Shown: piece by piece, positions 25,165 to 33,321 of the stretch
Numbering within the stretch: the first letter of the stretch is position 1
Layout of the letters: each line of letters starts with the position of its first letter
Assembly (NCBI GenBank): GCA_031296935.1
Contig: JAVDPD010000002.1
Location: 209,501 to 273,500 of the forward strand
Direction: 5' to 3'
DNA: 64,000 nt
Source: Cerasicoccus maritimus
GTDB lineage: Bacteria; Verrucomicrobiota; Verrucomicrobiia; Opitutales; Cerasicoccaceae
The notes under the pieces: model-generated
The model's input: only the letters and a program-made list of their open reading frames with translations
The model's database searches: none
Told to the model about the DNA's origin: nothing
Program-made: the position numbers and the translations under genes

Positions 25165-25689
25165 ATGGCCATCGTCGCCCGCAACGACCGCTCCACGAAG
25201 GGGCGTGATTTTCTGGACCCTCAGAATATTGGGGAGGTGGCGTTTGCGCATGTTTGTTTGGCAGTGATTTCGGGAGCGGTTTTTGCGATTGCGGCGATTT
25301 GTGTGTGGTTTTTCAGCGAAGGGTTCAATGCGTCGGTGATTGCCGTCACTGGTTGGTTGATCACCCAATACTGGATCTACCTACACCTGAAAAAGCGCGT
25401 GGACTCGTGGGGCGAGGAGCGCCCGGGTTGTCGGCAGGTAATCTATTTTGAGCTGTGCAGTTTGGTGGTCGTGCTCGCGCTCACGATCTTAGCTTGGCAT
25501 GACCCCTACGGCATGGATTTCGTTCATCAGCTGAAGGTTATATTCACTTTGATTGTGCTCGTGCTCTTAGTCGCGCAAGTCCTCACGCACTTGGCGTATC
25601 GCTATCCCTTTCGCCGCAAGGACGTGCTGCGCTGGTTGGTCATTACCCTCACGGCTGGCCTGAATATTTTGCTGGTCGGCATGGCGTAG
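25165..25689 (+). CDS. Hypothetical four-helix membrane protein
   Basis: A 174-residue protein with four hydrophobic segments (about 27-50, 56-72, 92-110, 122-142) and a fifth weaker one at the extreme C-terminus ([15 protein letters not shown]). Short basic loops ([22 protein letters not shown]) point to an inner-membrane protein. I recognise no family. The gene stands alone between hemF and mpl, bracketed on both sides by inverted copies of a 32-bp dispersed repeat and several perfect hairpins, an arrangement like that of the gene at 11466-11912. Confidence 0.7.
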   Translation: MAIVARNDRSTKGRDFLDPQNIGEVAFAHVCLAVISGAVFAIAAICVWFFSEGFNASVIAVTGWLITQYWIYLHLKKRVDSWGEERPGCRQVIYFELCSLVVVLALTILAWHDPYGMDFVHQLKVIFTLIVLVLLVAQVLTHLAYRYPFRRKDVLRWLVITLTAGLNILLVGMA

Positions 25690-25736
25690 AAAGCGTGCTG
25701 TCGATTGTGTGAGCTCATGCTTCGCCACTCCAGTGT

Positions 25737-25769
25737 GGCGGCTTGTCTAGAGACTGCGCCCTACCTTTG
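25737..25769 (-). repeat. 32-bp dispersed repeat, copy 2 (inverted)
   Basis: Reverse complement of copy 1 at 25057-25088, identical through the core. Nearby are further hairpins: GCCAC-TCCAGT-GTGGC (25724-25739) and TTTACCGC-AAT-GCGGTAAA (25868-25886). The rest of the 263-base gap before mpl shows nothing else. Confidence 0.85.
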
Positions 25770-25952
25770 CCACTCCGCTGGGGCGCGGCGCTGGGACGCG
25801 CCTGCGCTACCTTAGCTAGGTTCAATAGAACGCTTTGGCGACCCCGAAACGTTACGGCCTGATGGCCTTTACCGCAATGCGGTAAACTTCCGATCCAACG
25901 GGACGTTGGGGTTTGCGCTTGCGGAGATTAGGAGCTGGAATTTGGGTGGAGC

Positions 25953-27395
25953 ATGCACCTTTACTTTATGGGAATTTGCGGAACGGCGATGGGAAACGTC
26001 GCCTTGATGATGCGGGAGCTGGGCCACGAAGTCAGTGGCAGCGACACCGGCATCTATCCGCCAATGAGTGACCTGCTCCGCGACGCCGACGTGGAAATCC
26101 TGGATGGGTGGGACCCCGAGCGTCTCGCCGCGTTGAAGCCGGACCGCGTCGTGGTCGGCAACGCGATTTCGCGCGGCAACCCCGAGATCGAATGGCTGCT
26201 GGCTACGCGCGCGTTGCCGATTGTTTCGCTGCCTGCGTTGCTTTCGGAGACGACCTTGTCTACGCGTCAGCCCATTGTCATCACCGGCACGCATGGCAAG
26301 ACGACCACTTCGGCGCTGACGGCGTTTTTGCTGCGTGAACACCGCGGCGATCCTGGTTGGCTGGTGGGCGGTGTGCCGCGGGATCTGCCCAATGGCGCGC
26401 ATGCCGGCGAGGCGGGCCGCCCGTTTGTGATCGAGGGCGACGAATACGACTCGGCCTTCTTCGACAAGCGCAGCAAGTTCGTGCATTACCAGCCGCGTAT
26501 TCTGGCGATCAATAACCTGGAATTTGACCACGGTGACATCTTCCGCGACCTGGCGGATATCCAGCGCAGCTTTAGCCACGTGATCCGCCTGGTGCCGCGC
26601 AACGGCTTCATCCTGTATAACGGCGACGAGGAAAACCTGCGCCCGCTGCTGCCGGTGGACTGGTGTTCGTGCTACTCGGTGGGCGTCGGCAAGGACTGCG
26701 ATTTGCGCATCGAGAACTTTAAGGAAAACGCCCAGGGCGCGTCGTTTACTTTGCGATGGAGAGGAACTTTGTGGGACAAAGTAAGCTGGCCTCTGCATGG
26801 GCTTTACAATGCGCGCAACGCCGCGGTGGCGCTCCTCGCGGCTGGCCTTGCGCTGAAGCCGGATGATCCTTTCTGTCCGCTTGATGTGACAGCGCTTGCG
26901 AAATACCAGGGTGTGAAACGCCGGCAGGAATGCTTGCTGGATGTTACAAACCTGACGATCCTTGAGGATTTTGGGCATCATCCGACGGCAGTAGCTCAAG
27001 TTTTAGAGTCCTTGAGGAATCGTTATCCTGGCCACCGAATTACGGCTTGTTTTGAGCCCCGCAGCAATACCGGCGCGACGAATATTTTCCAAGAGCGTTT
27101 CACCGATGCGTTGGCTTTGGCGGACGCGGTTTACTTGGGGCCGGTGTTCCGGGGAGATCGCTATACTGACGATAAGCGATTGAATACCAAGGTGATGGCT
27201 GACGTGCTGAAGGAGCGCGGCGTGTGCGCTGGGGCGTTTGGCGACTTTGATTCCTTGCTCACTGAATTGTGCGAAGCGACGCGCCAAAAACAGGAGCGCC
27301 CGCGGTGCGTTGTCTTCTTTTCGAACGGAGGTTTTGGCGGGATTCACCACCGCTTTGCCACGGAGATGACAACATTTAACACTGCTGTAACATAA
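25953..27395 (+). CDS. mpl: UDP-N-acetylmuramate:L-alanyl-gamma-D-glutamyl-meso-diaminopimelate ligase
   Basis: A 480-residue Mur ligase for peptidoglycan recycling: it joins recovered tripeptide to UDP-MurNAc, bypassing MurC, MurD and MurE. The N-terminal domain has the MGICGTAMGN nucleotide-binding loop. The central domain has the P-loop GTHGKTTT (about 109-116), followed by GGVPRDLPN and the Mpl-type block EGDEYDSAFFDKRSKF. The C-terminal domain contains EDFGHHPTAVA and FEPRSNT. These blocks and the wording of the DEYD...KF region favour Mpl over MurC. It implies a diaminopimelate-type peptidoglycan. A GGTGGAG just before the ATG is one of the better ribosome-binding sites in the window. 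Confidence 0.93.
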   Translation: MHLYFMGICGTAMGNVALMMRELGHEVSGSDTGIYPPMSDLLRDADVEILDGWDPERLAALKPDRVVVGNAISRGNPEIEWLLATRALPIVSLPALLSETTLSTRQPIVITGTHGKTTTSALTAFLLREHRGDPGWLVGGVPRDLPNGAHAGEAGRPFVIEGDEYDSAFFDKRSKFVHYQPRILAINNLEFDHGDIFRDLADIQRSFSHVIRLVPRNGFILYNGDEENLRPLLPVDWCSCYSVGVGKDCDLRIENFKENAQGASFTLRWRGTLWDKVSWPLHGLYNARNAAVALLAAGLALKPDDPFCPLDVTALAKYQGVKRRQECLLDVTNLTILEDFGHHPTAVAQVLESLRNRYPGHRITACFEPRSNTGATNIFQERFTDALALADAVYLGPVFRGDRYTDDKRLNTKVMADVLKERGVCAGAFGDFDSLLTELCEATRQKQERPRCVVFFSNGGFGGIHHRFATEMTTFNTAVT

Positions 27396-27462
27396 ACGCC
27401 GTATTTGCCCTTGTCGTGTTACGATTGTGACGATTGCGTGCAGCTTTGTTACAAAATTCCCA

Positions 27463-28845
27463 ATGAAGACATACGCAAAAATTTTAACCGCTGCCTTGCT
27501 CACGACGGCAGTCCTCCACGCTGAGGACTCGTCGATGCCAGAATTGACTGGTGTAGTGCCGCTCTCCGAGCTGGTCCGTCAAGGCGTGATTACGCAGCAG
27601 CAGGCAGACCAAATCAAGGGTGCCGCCGTGGGCATTGAGCCGCGGGTCGTCTCTAAGTCGCACGTGGAAAAGATCACTATCTCGGGCTACGCGCAGTTTG
27701 CCTTCGCTTACGCTACGGGGCATGATGACGTATTGCCTAATCCACCGGCGAATAACACATTCTACCTGCCGAACATTATTTTTGGCGTGTCGGCTGATAT
27801 CGGTTCGGGCTTCAGCACGACCGTGCAGGCGAACTTGGGCGACGGCTTTTCTTCGCGCAACTACATTGAAAAGGCCTACGTCGAGAAGGAATTCGAAGGC
27901 TACGGTAATGTGCAGGCCGGCTTTAAGAAGGCTCACTTCGGGTTTGAGCAATACACCTCCTCGCGCTACATCCCGGCGCCAAATCGCTCGATCGCCACGA
28001 ACTACTTCACCAGCAGCTATCGTCGTAGTGGCTCCGGCACCTTCGCCACGAGCTCGGCTGGCGTTGGCACGACGCGCCTTGGCTTGGGCGCACGTCGCTT
28101 GGGTGTTTACTGGGCAGGTGAAATCCCAGGCGTAGATGGTTTCGACTACTTTGCGGAAGTCACGCAGGGCTATCAGAACTTCTCGGCTCCTTCGAACACC
28201 GGTTCGCAGAACCACATGGGTTACTCCGGCGGTGTGCAATACGGCTCGAAGTTTGAGGGCGGCAAATACCTGTTTGGCATCAACGGCACCTACATGCCCG
28301 AGGGCAATAGCTGGAATAATGGCGGCCTCTCGCAAACAAACTCCATCGGCGCGATCAATCCGTTTGGTAAGCTGGACTACGGCAACTTTCGCATCATGGG
28401 TGAGTTTTTTGCGGCCAATATGGAGAACGGCAAGGCCTCTTACCTGAATGGGCCGACGTCGATCTCCGGCTTCAACAGTGGCACCTCCAACCCGTTGGGC
28501 GGCACCGTTTACGTGAGCTACATGATTGGTAAGCTTGAGCCGATCTTCCGCTTTTCCGCCATCGATTCCGACCAGGGCGGGGTGAACCCGAACGTCGTCA
28601 AGAAGGGCGTGTCCTTCGGTGGCGCGCAGCCCGGCACGACTACGCTCACCAGCAATGGTCAGGGTTTCTTCAATGCCGCGCAGTCCTACTACGCAGGCGT
28701 GAATTACTACTTTTTGGGCACGGACGCCAAGATCGGCCTCGGCTGGGAGCACATTCAGTTTGGCGGTCGTTACAACGGCACGAGCTTCGGTGGCGCCAAT
28801 GCCAGCGAAGACGTGATCCGCTTTGCCGCGCAGGTGGTATTCTAA
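27463..28845 (+). CDS. Outer-membrane porin-like beta-barrel protein
   Basis: A 460-residue exported protein. MKTYAKILTAALLTTAVLHAED is a signal peptide (cleavage after LHA), which fixes the start at 27463 rather than the upstream GTG at 27427. A short N-terminal segment with QQADQIKG (about 25-50) precedes a barrel with alternating hydrophobic strands rich in Gly, Tyr and Phe (ISGYAQFAFAY, GNVQAGFKKAHFGFEQY, KLEPIFRFSAID). It ends ...RFAAQVVF with a terminal Phe, the outer-membrane barrel signal. It resembles phosphate-selective porin O/P and related barrels; the permeant is unknown. A UUCG terminator follows at 28894. Two tandem GTTACGATT/GTGACGATT units lie just upstream (27418-27435). Confidence 0.8.
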   Translation: MKTYAKILTAALLTTAVLHAEDSSMPELTGVVPLSELVRQGVITQQQADQIKGAAVGIEPRVVSKSHVEKITISGYAQFAFAYATGHDDVLPNPPANNTFYLPNIIFGVSADIGSGFSTTVQANLGDGFSSRNYIEKAYVEKEFEGYGNVQAGFKKAHFGFEQYTSSRYIPAPNRSIATNYFTSSYRRSGSGTFATSSAGVGTTRLGLGARRLGVYWAGEIPGVDGFDYFAEVTQGYQNFSAPSNTGSQNHMGYSGGVQYGSKFEGGKYLFGINGTYMPEGNSWNNGGLSQTNSIGAINPFGKLDYGNFRIMGEFFAANMENGKASYLNGPTSISGFNSGTSNPLGGTVYVSYMIGKLEPIFRFSAIDSDQGGVNPNVVKKGVSFGGAQPGTTTLTSNGQGFFNAAQSYYAGVNYYFLGTDAKIGLGWEHIQFGGRYNGTSFGGANASEDVIRFAAQVVF

Positions 28846-28893
28846 GCAAATCGCAACAACTTTCTAGGTCGTCACTGATCTGGTTTGCGAATG

Positions 28894-28921
28894 CTCCGCA
28901 GCTTCGGCTGCGGAGTTTTTT
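28894..28921 (+). terminator. Intrinsic terminator of the porin gene
   Basis: CTCCGCAGC-TTCG-GCTGCGGAG, a perfect 9-bp stem with a UUCG tetraloop, followed by TTTTTT. It lies 49 bases after the porin stop codon and just before the end of the convergent hydrolase gene. Confidence 0.95.
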
Positions 28922-28929
28922 CGTGCCCG

Positions 28930-30009
28930 CTATTCGTATTTAAAATCGCCGCCGAAGAGGTCGGTGTTTTCCTGAATCGGGCCGAGGGTCGTGTCGATAA
29001 ATTTGGCTTCTTTGCTGAGCAATTGCCCATAGAGCTCGGGGCGGCGGTCCTTTAAATAATGATAGGCTGGGGCGGGGTGGGTGCGGCCGTAGTAGGCAGG
29101 CACGCAGTCGCAGACCAGGAGCGTGTCCTGCTCGTTGTGCGCGGCTACGAGTATCTCGCCATGCGGCGAGCAGACCATGGAGTTGCCGCGGTAGTGCCAG
29201 CTGTCGCCATCGCGCGTTTCATAGCCGCAGCGGTTCACGTAGGCAAAAAACAGGTTGTTGGAATACGCGTGCGCGGGGAACTGCACCTTGGCCACGTCGG
29301 GGTAGGGGACGCTGCTCATGCGGCCATCGGGCAGGCGGTAATACGTGTCCGCCGCCGTGGGGCCGACGATCAACTTCGCGCCCTTGAGCGCCAGAATGCG
29401 CATCAGCTCGGGAAACTCGCATTCGTAGCAATTGACCACGCCGACGGGGAAACCCGCGATCTTGTGGACGGGATATTCGCTGTCGCCAACGTCCCAATTG
29501 TCGCGCTCCTGCTGGCCGTAGAGGTGGCATTTTTTGTAACTGTCGAGCAGCGCGCCATGCTCGTCGATGACGGCGATGCTGTCGTAATAATACGCGCGGT
29601 CCTCGCGGTCGACGCGTTCGCCGTAGCTGACGATCACGCCCATCTTGTGCTTTTTGGCGATCTCCCGAATACGCGTAATGCTGGGCCCGTCGCAGGTCTC
29701 GGCGGTGGCGTGCGCGGTCTCGGGGTTGTGCGTGTAGCCTTGCAGATAAATCTCCGGAAACGCAATACACTGCGCGTGATAATGCTTGGCCTTGGCGACG
29801 GCCGTTTCGAGCCGCGCGAGGTTTTGCTCGGTCGCATTGTCGCCACACGCGCCTTGCGCTTGATAGATGGCCAAACGAATGCCCGCTCCCTTGGGCGGCA
29901 ACTCGTCGTAGATCGACGTGCGCACTTGCAGCTTGCGGTAGGAGGCCTCGACGGTCGCGCCGAAATGCGGCGTGCCGTCATTTACGAGAAAAGAAGATGC
30001 ATCAGCCAT
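28930..30009 (-). CDS. Carbon-nitrogen hydrolase (nitrilase superfamily)
   Basis: A 359-residue cytoplasmic hydrolase of amide or nitrile C-N bonds. The Glu-Lys-Cys triad is visible: Glu in AFPEIYLQGY (about 99), Lys in SYKKCHLYG (about 160) and Cys in GVVNCYECEFPE (about 193). A 40-residue N-terminal extension precedes the domain (which starts IRLAIYQAQGACG), and about 60 residues follow the usual core, ending FGGDFKYE. The closest branch could be an N-carbamoyl-amino-acid or aliphatic amidase; the substrate cannot be assigned. It stands alone, convergent with the porin gene and followed by that gene's terminator. Confidence 0.88.
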   Translation of the reverse strand: MADASSFLVNDGTPHFGATVEASYRKLQVRTSIYDELPPKGAGIRLAIYQAQGACGDNATEQNLARLETAVAKAKHYHAQCIAFPEIYLQGYTHNPETAHATAETCDGPSITRIREIAKKHKMGVIVSYGERVDREDRAYYYDSIAVIDEHGALLDSYKKCHLYGQQERDNWDVGDSEYPVHKIAGFPVGVVNCYECEFPELMRILALKGAKLIVGPTAADTYYRLPDGRMSSVPYPDVAKVQFPAHAYSNNLFFAYVNRCGYETRDGDSWHYRGNSMVCSPHGEILVAAHNEQDTLLVCDCVPAYYGRTHPAPAYHYLKDRRPELYGQLLSKEAKFIDTTLGPIQENTDLFGGDFKYE

Positions 30010-30079
30010 GCGGGGACTATGTCCGAGGCGGCGTGAGGCGTCGATTTAATTTAGCCGCGTTCATTCGCAGCAAATGAAG

Positions 30080-30108
30080 AACGCCCGGTTGGCTCACCGG
30101 ACGTTTTC
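30080..30108. terminator. Possible terminator hairpin
   Basis: CGCCCGGT-TGGCTC-ACCGGACG, an 8-bp stem with one mismatch, followed on the plus side by TTTTC. It lies beyond the stop of the lipoprotein gene (minus) and upstream of the hydrolase gene. Either strand could use it, but the T-tracts are short. Confidence 0.45.
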
Positions 30109-30161
30109 TAAAAGTTATTTAGGGACGTTTGAACCCTGCTTGTGAAATCGGTCTGAGCTGG

Positions 30162-30761
30162 CTAGTTGAGCTTGGTCTTGGAGGAGGTAATGGTTTCCAC
30201 CGTCCCGTCGCGGTCGAAGCCGACTAGGATTTTCTCGGAGACAATGCTGTTGTCCACCGCTTGGGTTTCCTGCTGGTAGAGCCAAATTTCTTCGCCGACG
30301 CCTTCGTGGAAATCCTCGAGCGTGGTGTTGGAGTAGGCTTTACCGTCGGGGACGCCAAGTATGCGGGCCACGTCGGCTCGGGTTGAGGATTGGCGGTTGA
30401 TTTGGTTCTTTGCGCGGAGGTTTTGTGGGGGGGCATCGCTCTCGTAAGAGGACGCGTAGAAGTAGCCGTTCAGTTTGCCGTCGACAAACTCCAGCACCAT
30501 GATGCGACCATCGGACTGATTGAAGGCGCGGCTTTCCATGAAGATATACGTCCAAATATTATAGTCGTTATAATCGTTGGATACATTCTTCTCGACCTTG
30601 GGGTTGCCAAACATTCTGCGTGCTTGCAGATTTGTGGTCTTGCCCAACTGCATATTGTTTGTCTTCACGATTTGGAAATCATTTCCTGCCTGGTGGGAAC
30701 ATCCAGTCGAAATGAAACCGGTTAAGGTGCTGATTAAAAAGAATGCAAAATACTTGTTCAT
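30162..30761 (-). CDS. Lipoprotein with two BamE/SmpA-OmlA-like repeats
   Basis: A 199-residue lipoprotein. The ATG at 30761 gives MNKYFAFFLISTLTGFISTGC, a signal peptide with lipobox STGC and lipidated Cys21; the longer frame upstream adds a basic, non-signal-like stretch and is not used. The mature part contains two copies of the SmpA/OmlA (BamE-like) pattern. First: LGKTTNLQARRMFGNPK ... WTYIF ... MVLEFVDGKL. Second: SSTRADVARILGVPDGK ... EIWLYQQE ... ILVGFDRDGTV. BamE normally has one such domain and helps the BAM complex; the duplication suggests a different or specialised envelope role. Confidence 0.78.
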   Translation of the reverse strand: MNKYFAFFLISTLTGFISTGCSHQAGNDFQIVKTNNMQLGKTTNLQARRMFGNPKVEKNVSNDYNDYNIWTYIFMESRAFNQSDGRIMVLEFVDGKLNGYFYASSYESDAPPQNLRAKNQINRQSSTRADVARILGVPDGKAYSNTTLEDFHEGVGEEIWLYQQETQAVDNSIVSEKILVGFDRDGTVETITSSKTKLN

Positions 30762-31028
30762 GCGGAGCGATGTTGGGTGGCAACCGAAGCCACGTCGATC
30801 TTTTCTTTGCTTCTTTAACTGCATTGTTTAGCCACGGCTGAAACGCTAATGCTAGCGAGACGTGTTTCTTAAGAACAGGAGGTTATGCCGCTTAAGCTTT
30901 AAGTTTTGCGGCGTGGCCGCGACTGCGCTGGTAGGCCCAGTGAATGACTGCCTTGGACTGCGCTCTATCCGTTGATAGGAATTGAATTTTGATTTGATGG
31001 AGCATCGCCCGCCAGTAAAAATCCACCC

Positions 31029-33119
31029 TCAAGTGCTCGCGGTTTGTGCGGCGCTGGCGTTGATCAGCTCCAGGAATGGTGGGAGGATGCTGCGGGCTTT
31101 TTGTGGGCCGATGCCTTTGATGGACATCGCTTCCTCGGCGTTGGCTGGTTTGAGGGCGGCCATTTGCTGGAGCACGGTGTTGGGGAAGATCGTGTAGGCG
31201 GGCGGGTTGCCGCGCTTGCGGCGCATGTCGTTGCGCAGCTTCACGAGCTGTTCGTAAAGGGCGTCGTCGGGCTCGGCCGCTTGGGTGATGGCGTCATCGG
31301 TTTCCGGCCAGACGAGCTTGGGGCGCAGTTCGCCAAACATCACTTTGCTGCCGGAGTCGGTTAGCTCGAGCAGCGGGTAGTCGCCTTCGGTCACGGTCAG
31401 GTAGCCGCTGTTTTCCAGCTCGTTGAGGAGCTTGCCGACGAACTCCGTGCCATGCTCTTTCAAGATGCCGTGGGTGGACAGCTTGTCCAAGCCGGGGTCG
31501 ACGATGACCTTGGCCTGGCTACCGGTGAGGCACTTGATGATGCGGTCGCGGCCGTAACGCGCCTCCCAATGGTGACGACTGCGGCGGACAGACATCCGCG
31601 CGACGCCGCTCAACGCTTTTTGGACCACGAGCGCCTTGTCTTCATCGACGGGGCCAACGTTGCCCGGGCGATGACGGCAGCGGTCGCACTGACCGCATTC
31701 GGCGGCGTCGGCGTCTTCAAAGTATTCGAGAATCCACTGTTGGCGGCAGCTCTTGGCGTAGGCAAATTGAATCAACCGGCGCAGCTTGTCTTCGTCGCGC
31801 TGGCGCTTGATGAGCAGCCCGCGCGCGTCGAGCCCGAGCTCGCTCGCGAGGCGCACGCGCTTGAGCACCCGGGTGCCGCGCAGACGTGAGCCCGGCACGT
31901 CAAAGCGCTCGATGGCGCCGCAGCGGCGCAGTTGGCTGATCGCGGAGCTCACGGCCATGCCGTTTACTTTGCCCGGCAAAGCTTCGCAAATTTCTTCGAT
32001 GGTAAGGAAGGCCTCGTTGTTCTCATTCACGTTCCTTTGCAATACAGAGTGAATGCTGTGGATGAGGCTCAGCGGCGGGTTGGCGCCTTCGATAAAAAAC
32101 TCCTGTGTGGTCTTGTCGGCGTAGCAGAAAAGCATCTCGCAGTAGGCGGGCTTGCCATCGCGTCCGGCGCGTCCGGCTTCCTGATAGTAGGCCTCGACGC
32201 TGCCCGGCATTTCGTAGTGCGCGACGAAACGGATGTCCGACCGGTCGATGCCCATGCCGAAGGCGTTCGTGGCGACGGCAATGGGCACCTCACCTCGGAC
32301 AAAGCGGTCTTGCGCGGCGTCGCGCTCACTGGGCGTCATGCCGCCGTGGTAGATAACGTGCTGCACGAACTCCTCGCGCAGGTATGTGGACACCTCTTCG
32401 ACGGACTTGCGGCGGGCGCAGTAGATGATGCCGACGCCGTTGTTTTCGATGAGCTGGCGGATGCGCTTGATCTTGTCCTTGCGCTTGTCGATTTGCTTGA
32501 TCGCAAAGGAGAGATTGTCGCGACCAAAGCCGGAAACAAAGGTCGCCGGTTGGCGCAGCTTGAGGTTGTTGGCGATGTCTTCGCGGACCTCGGGCGTGGC
32601 CGTCGCGGTGAAGGCCGCGCAGCACGGGTGGCCGATCTTTTCCAGGGCCTCGCCGAGGCGTTGGTAGTCGGGGCGGAAGTCGTGGCCCCACTGGGAAATA
32701 CAGTGGGCTTCGTCGACCGCGAACAGCGAGATCTTCACGCCCTTCAAGGAGTCGATAAACGACTGCGCGCGGAAGCGCTCGGGGGCGACATAAACCAGCT
32801 TTAGCTCGCCGCGGCGAAGGTCGTCCAGGCAGGCGCGTTGCTCGTCCCAGCTTTGCGAGCTGTTGATCATGGCCGCCGCGATGCCGCGCGCATTGAGCGC
32901 GTCGACCTGGTCTTTCATCAGCGCAATGAGCGGCGAGATGACGAGCGTCACCCCGGGCAGCATCAGTGCGGGGAGTTGGTAGCACAGGCTCTTGCCGCCA
33001 CCGGTCGGCATGATGACCAGCGTGTCGCGCCCGCCGATGATTGATTCGACGATTTCGTCTTGCGGCTCGCGAAATTGCTCGAAGCCGAAATGTTTTTTAA
33101 GTCCTTGGGCGGGCGTCAT
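31029..33119 (-). CDS. recQ: ATP-dependent DNA helicase RecQ
   Basis: A 696-residue 3'-5' DNA helicase for repair and recombination. Motif I MPTGGGKS (about 37-44), Walker B DEAH (136-139) with the RecQ aromatic loop ISQWGHDFRPDYQRL, and motif VI YYQEAGRAGRDG (about 311-322). Zn-binding Cys458, 475, 478 and 481 are in the KSCRQQW...CGQCDRC region, then a winged helix and an HRDC domain (about 610-690: PAYTIFPNT...MSIKGIGPQKA). The Zn cysteines are about 100 residues later than in E. coli RecQ because a helix-turn-helix-like block (about 350-455) is inserted after the helicase core. The ATG at 33119 (MTPAQGLKKHFG) is chosen because the upstream extension is unlike the family and runs into a repeat. 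Confidence 0.95.
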   Translation of the reverse strand: MTPAQGLKKHFGFEQFREPQDEIVESIIGGRDTLVIMPTGGGKSLCYQLPALMLPGVTLVISPLIALMKDQVDALNARGIAAAMINSSQSWDEQRACLDDLRRGELKLVYVAPERFRAQSFIDSLKGVKISLFAVDEAHCISQWGHDFRPDYQRLGEALEKIGHPCCAAFTATATPEVREDIANNLKLRQPATFVSGFGRDNLSFAIKQIDKRKDKIKRIRQLIENNGVGIIYCARRKSVEEVSTYLREEFVQHVIYHGGMTPSERDAAQDRFVRGEVPIAVATNAFGMGIDRSDIRFVAHYEMPGSVEAYYQEAGRAGRDGKPAYCEMLFCYADKTTQEFFIEGANPPLSLIHSIHSVLQRNVNENNEAFLTIEEICEALPGKVNGMAVSSAISQLRRCGAIERFDVPGSRLRGTRVLKRVRLASELGLDARGLLIKRQRDEDKLRRLIQFAYAKSCRQQWILEYFEDADAAECGQCDRCRHRPGNVGPVDEDKALVVQKALSGVARMSVRRSRHHWEARYGRDRIIKCLTGSQAKVIVDPGLDKLSTHGILKEHGTEFVGKLLNELENSGYLTVTEGDYPLLELTDSGSKVMFGELRPKLVWPETDDAITQAAEPDDALYEQLVKLRNDMRRKRGNPPAYTIFPNTVLQQMAALKPANAEEAMSIKGIGPQKARSILPPFLELINASAAQTAST

Positions 33120-33221
33120 GAGCCCCTTAACTAACTGCACGGAAATGCAGTTAGTCGAGGCTGAATTTGAAGGAAGTTTGAGCCGCGTCGTTAATGCCTG
33201 CGCGAGAGGTAGTTGGGAAGG

Positions 33222-33305
33222 GGTAGGGATGGTTGCCCTCAACCGTCCAGTTTCAATGCGTTAGCCAAATTACGATGCGGACGGTTGAGGGCAACCGTCC
33301 CTACC
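33222..33305. repeat. REPIN-like inverted repeat pair
   Basis: Two 27-bp arms (33222-33248 and 33279-33305) that are inverted copies with a single mismatch. Each arm contains its own hairpin GGTTG-CCCT-CAACC. The 30-base spacer has no feature. It occupies the gap between recQ and the DUF4129 gene. Confidence 0.88.
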
Positions 33306-33321
33306 TTTGGGCAGACTGTGC

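Noticed and set aside
27484..28752. A 422-codon minus-strand frame opposite the porin gene
   Set aside because: Antisense of the porin, which has a signal peptide, a barrel pattern and a terminator of its own.
33120..33242. N-terminal extension of recQ
   Set aside because: Not family-like and it enters the REPIN-like repeat; the ATG at 33119 starts at the normal RecQ position.
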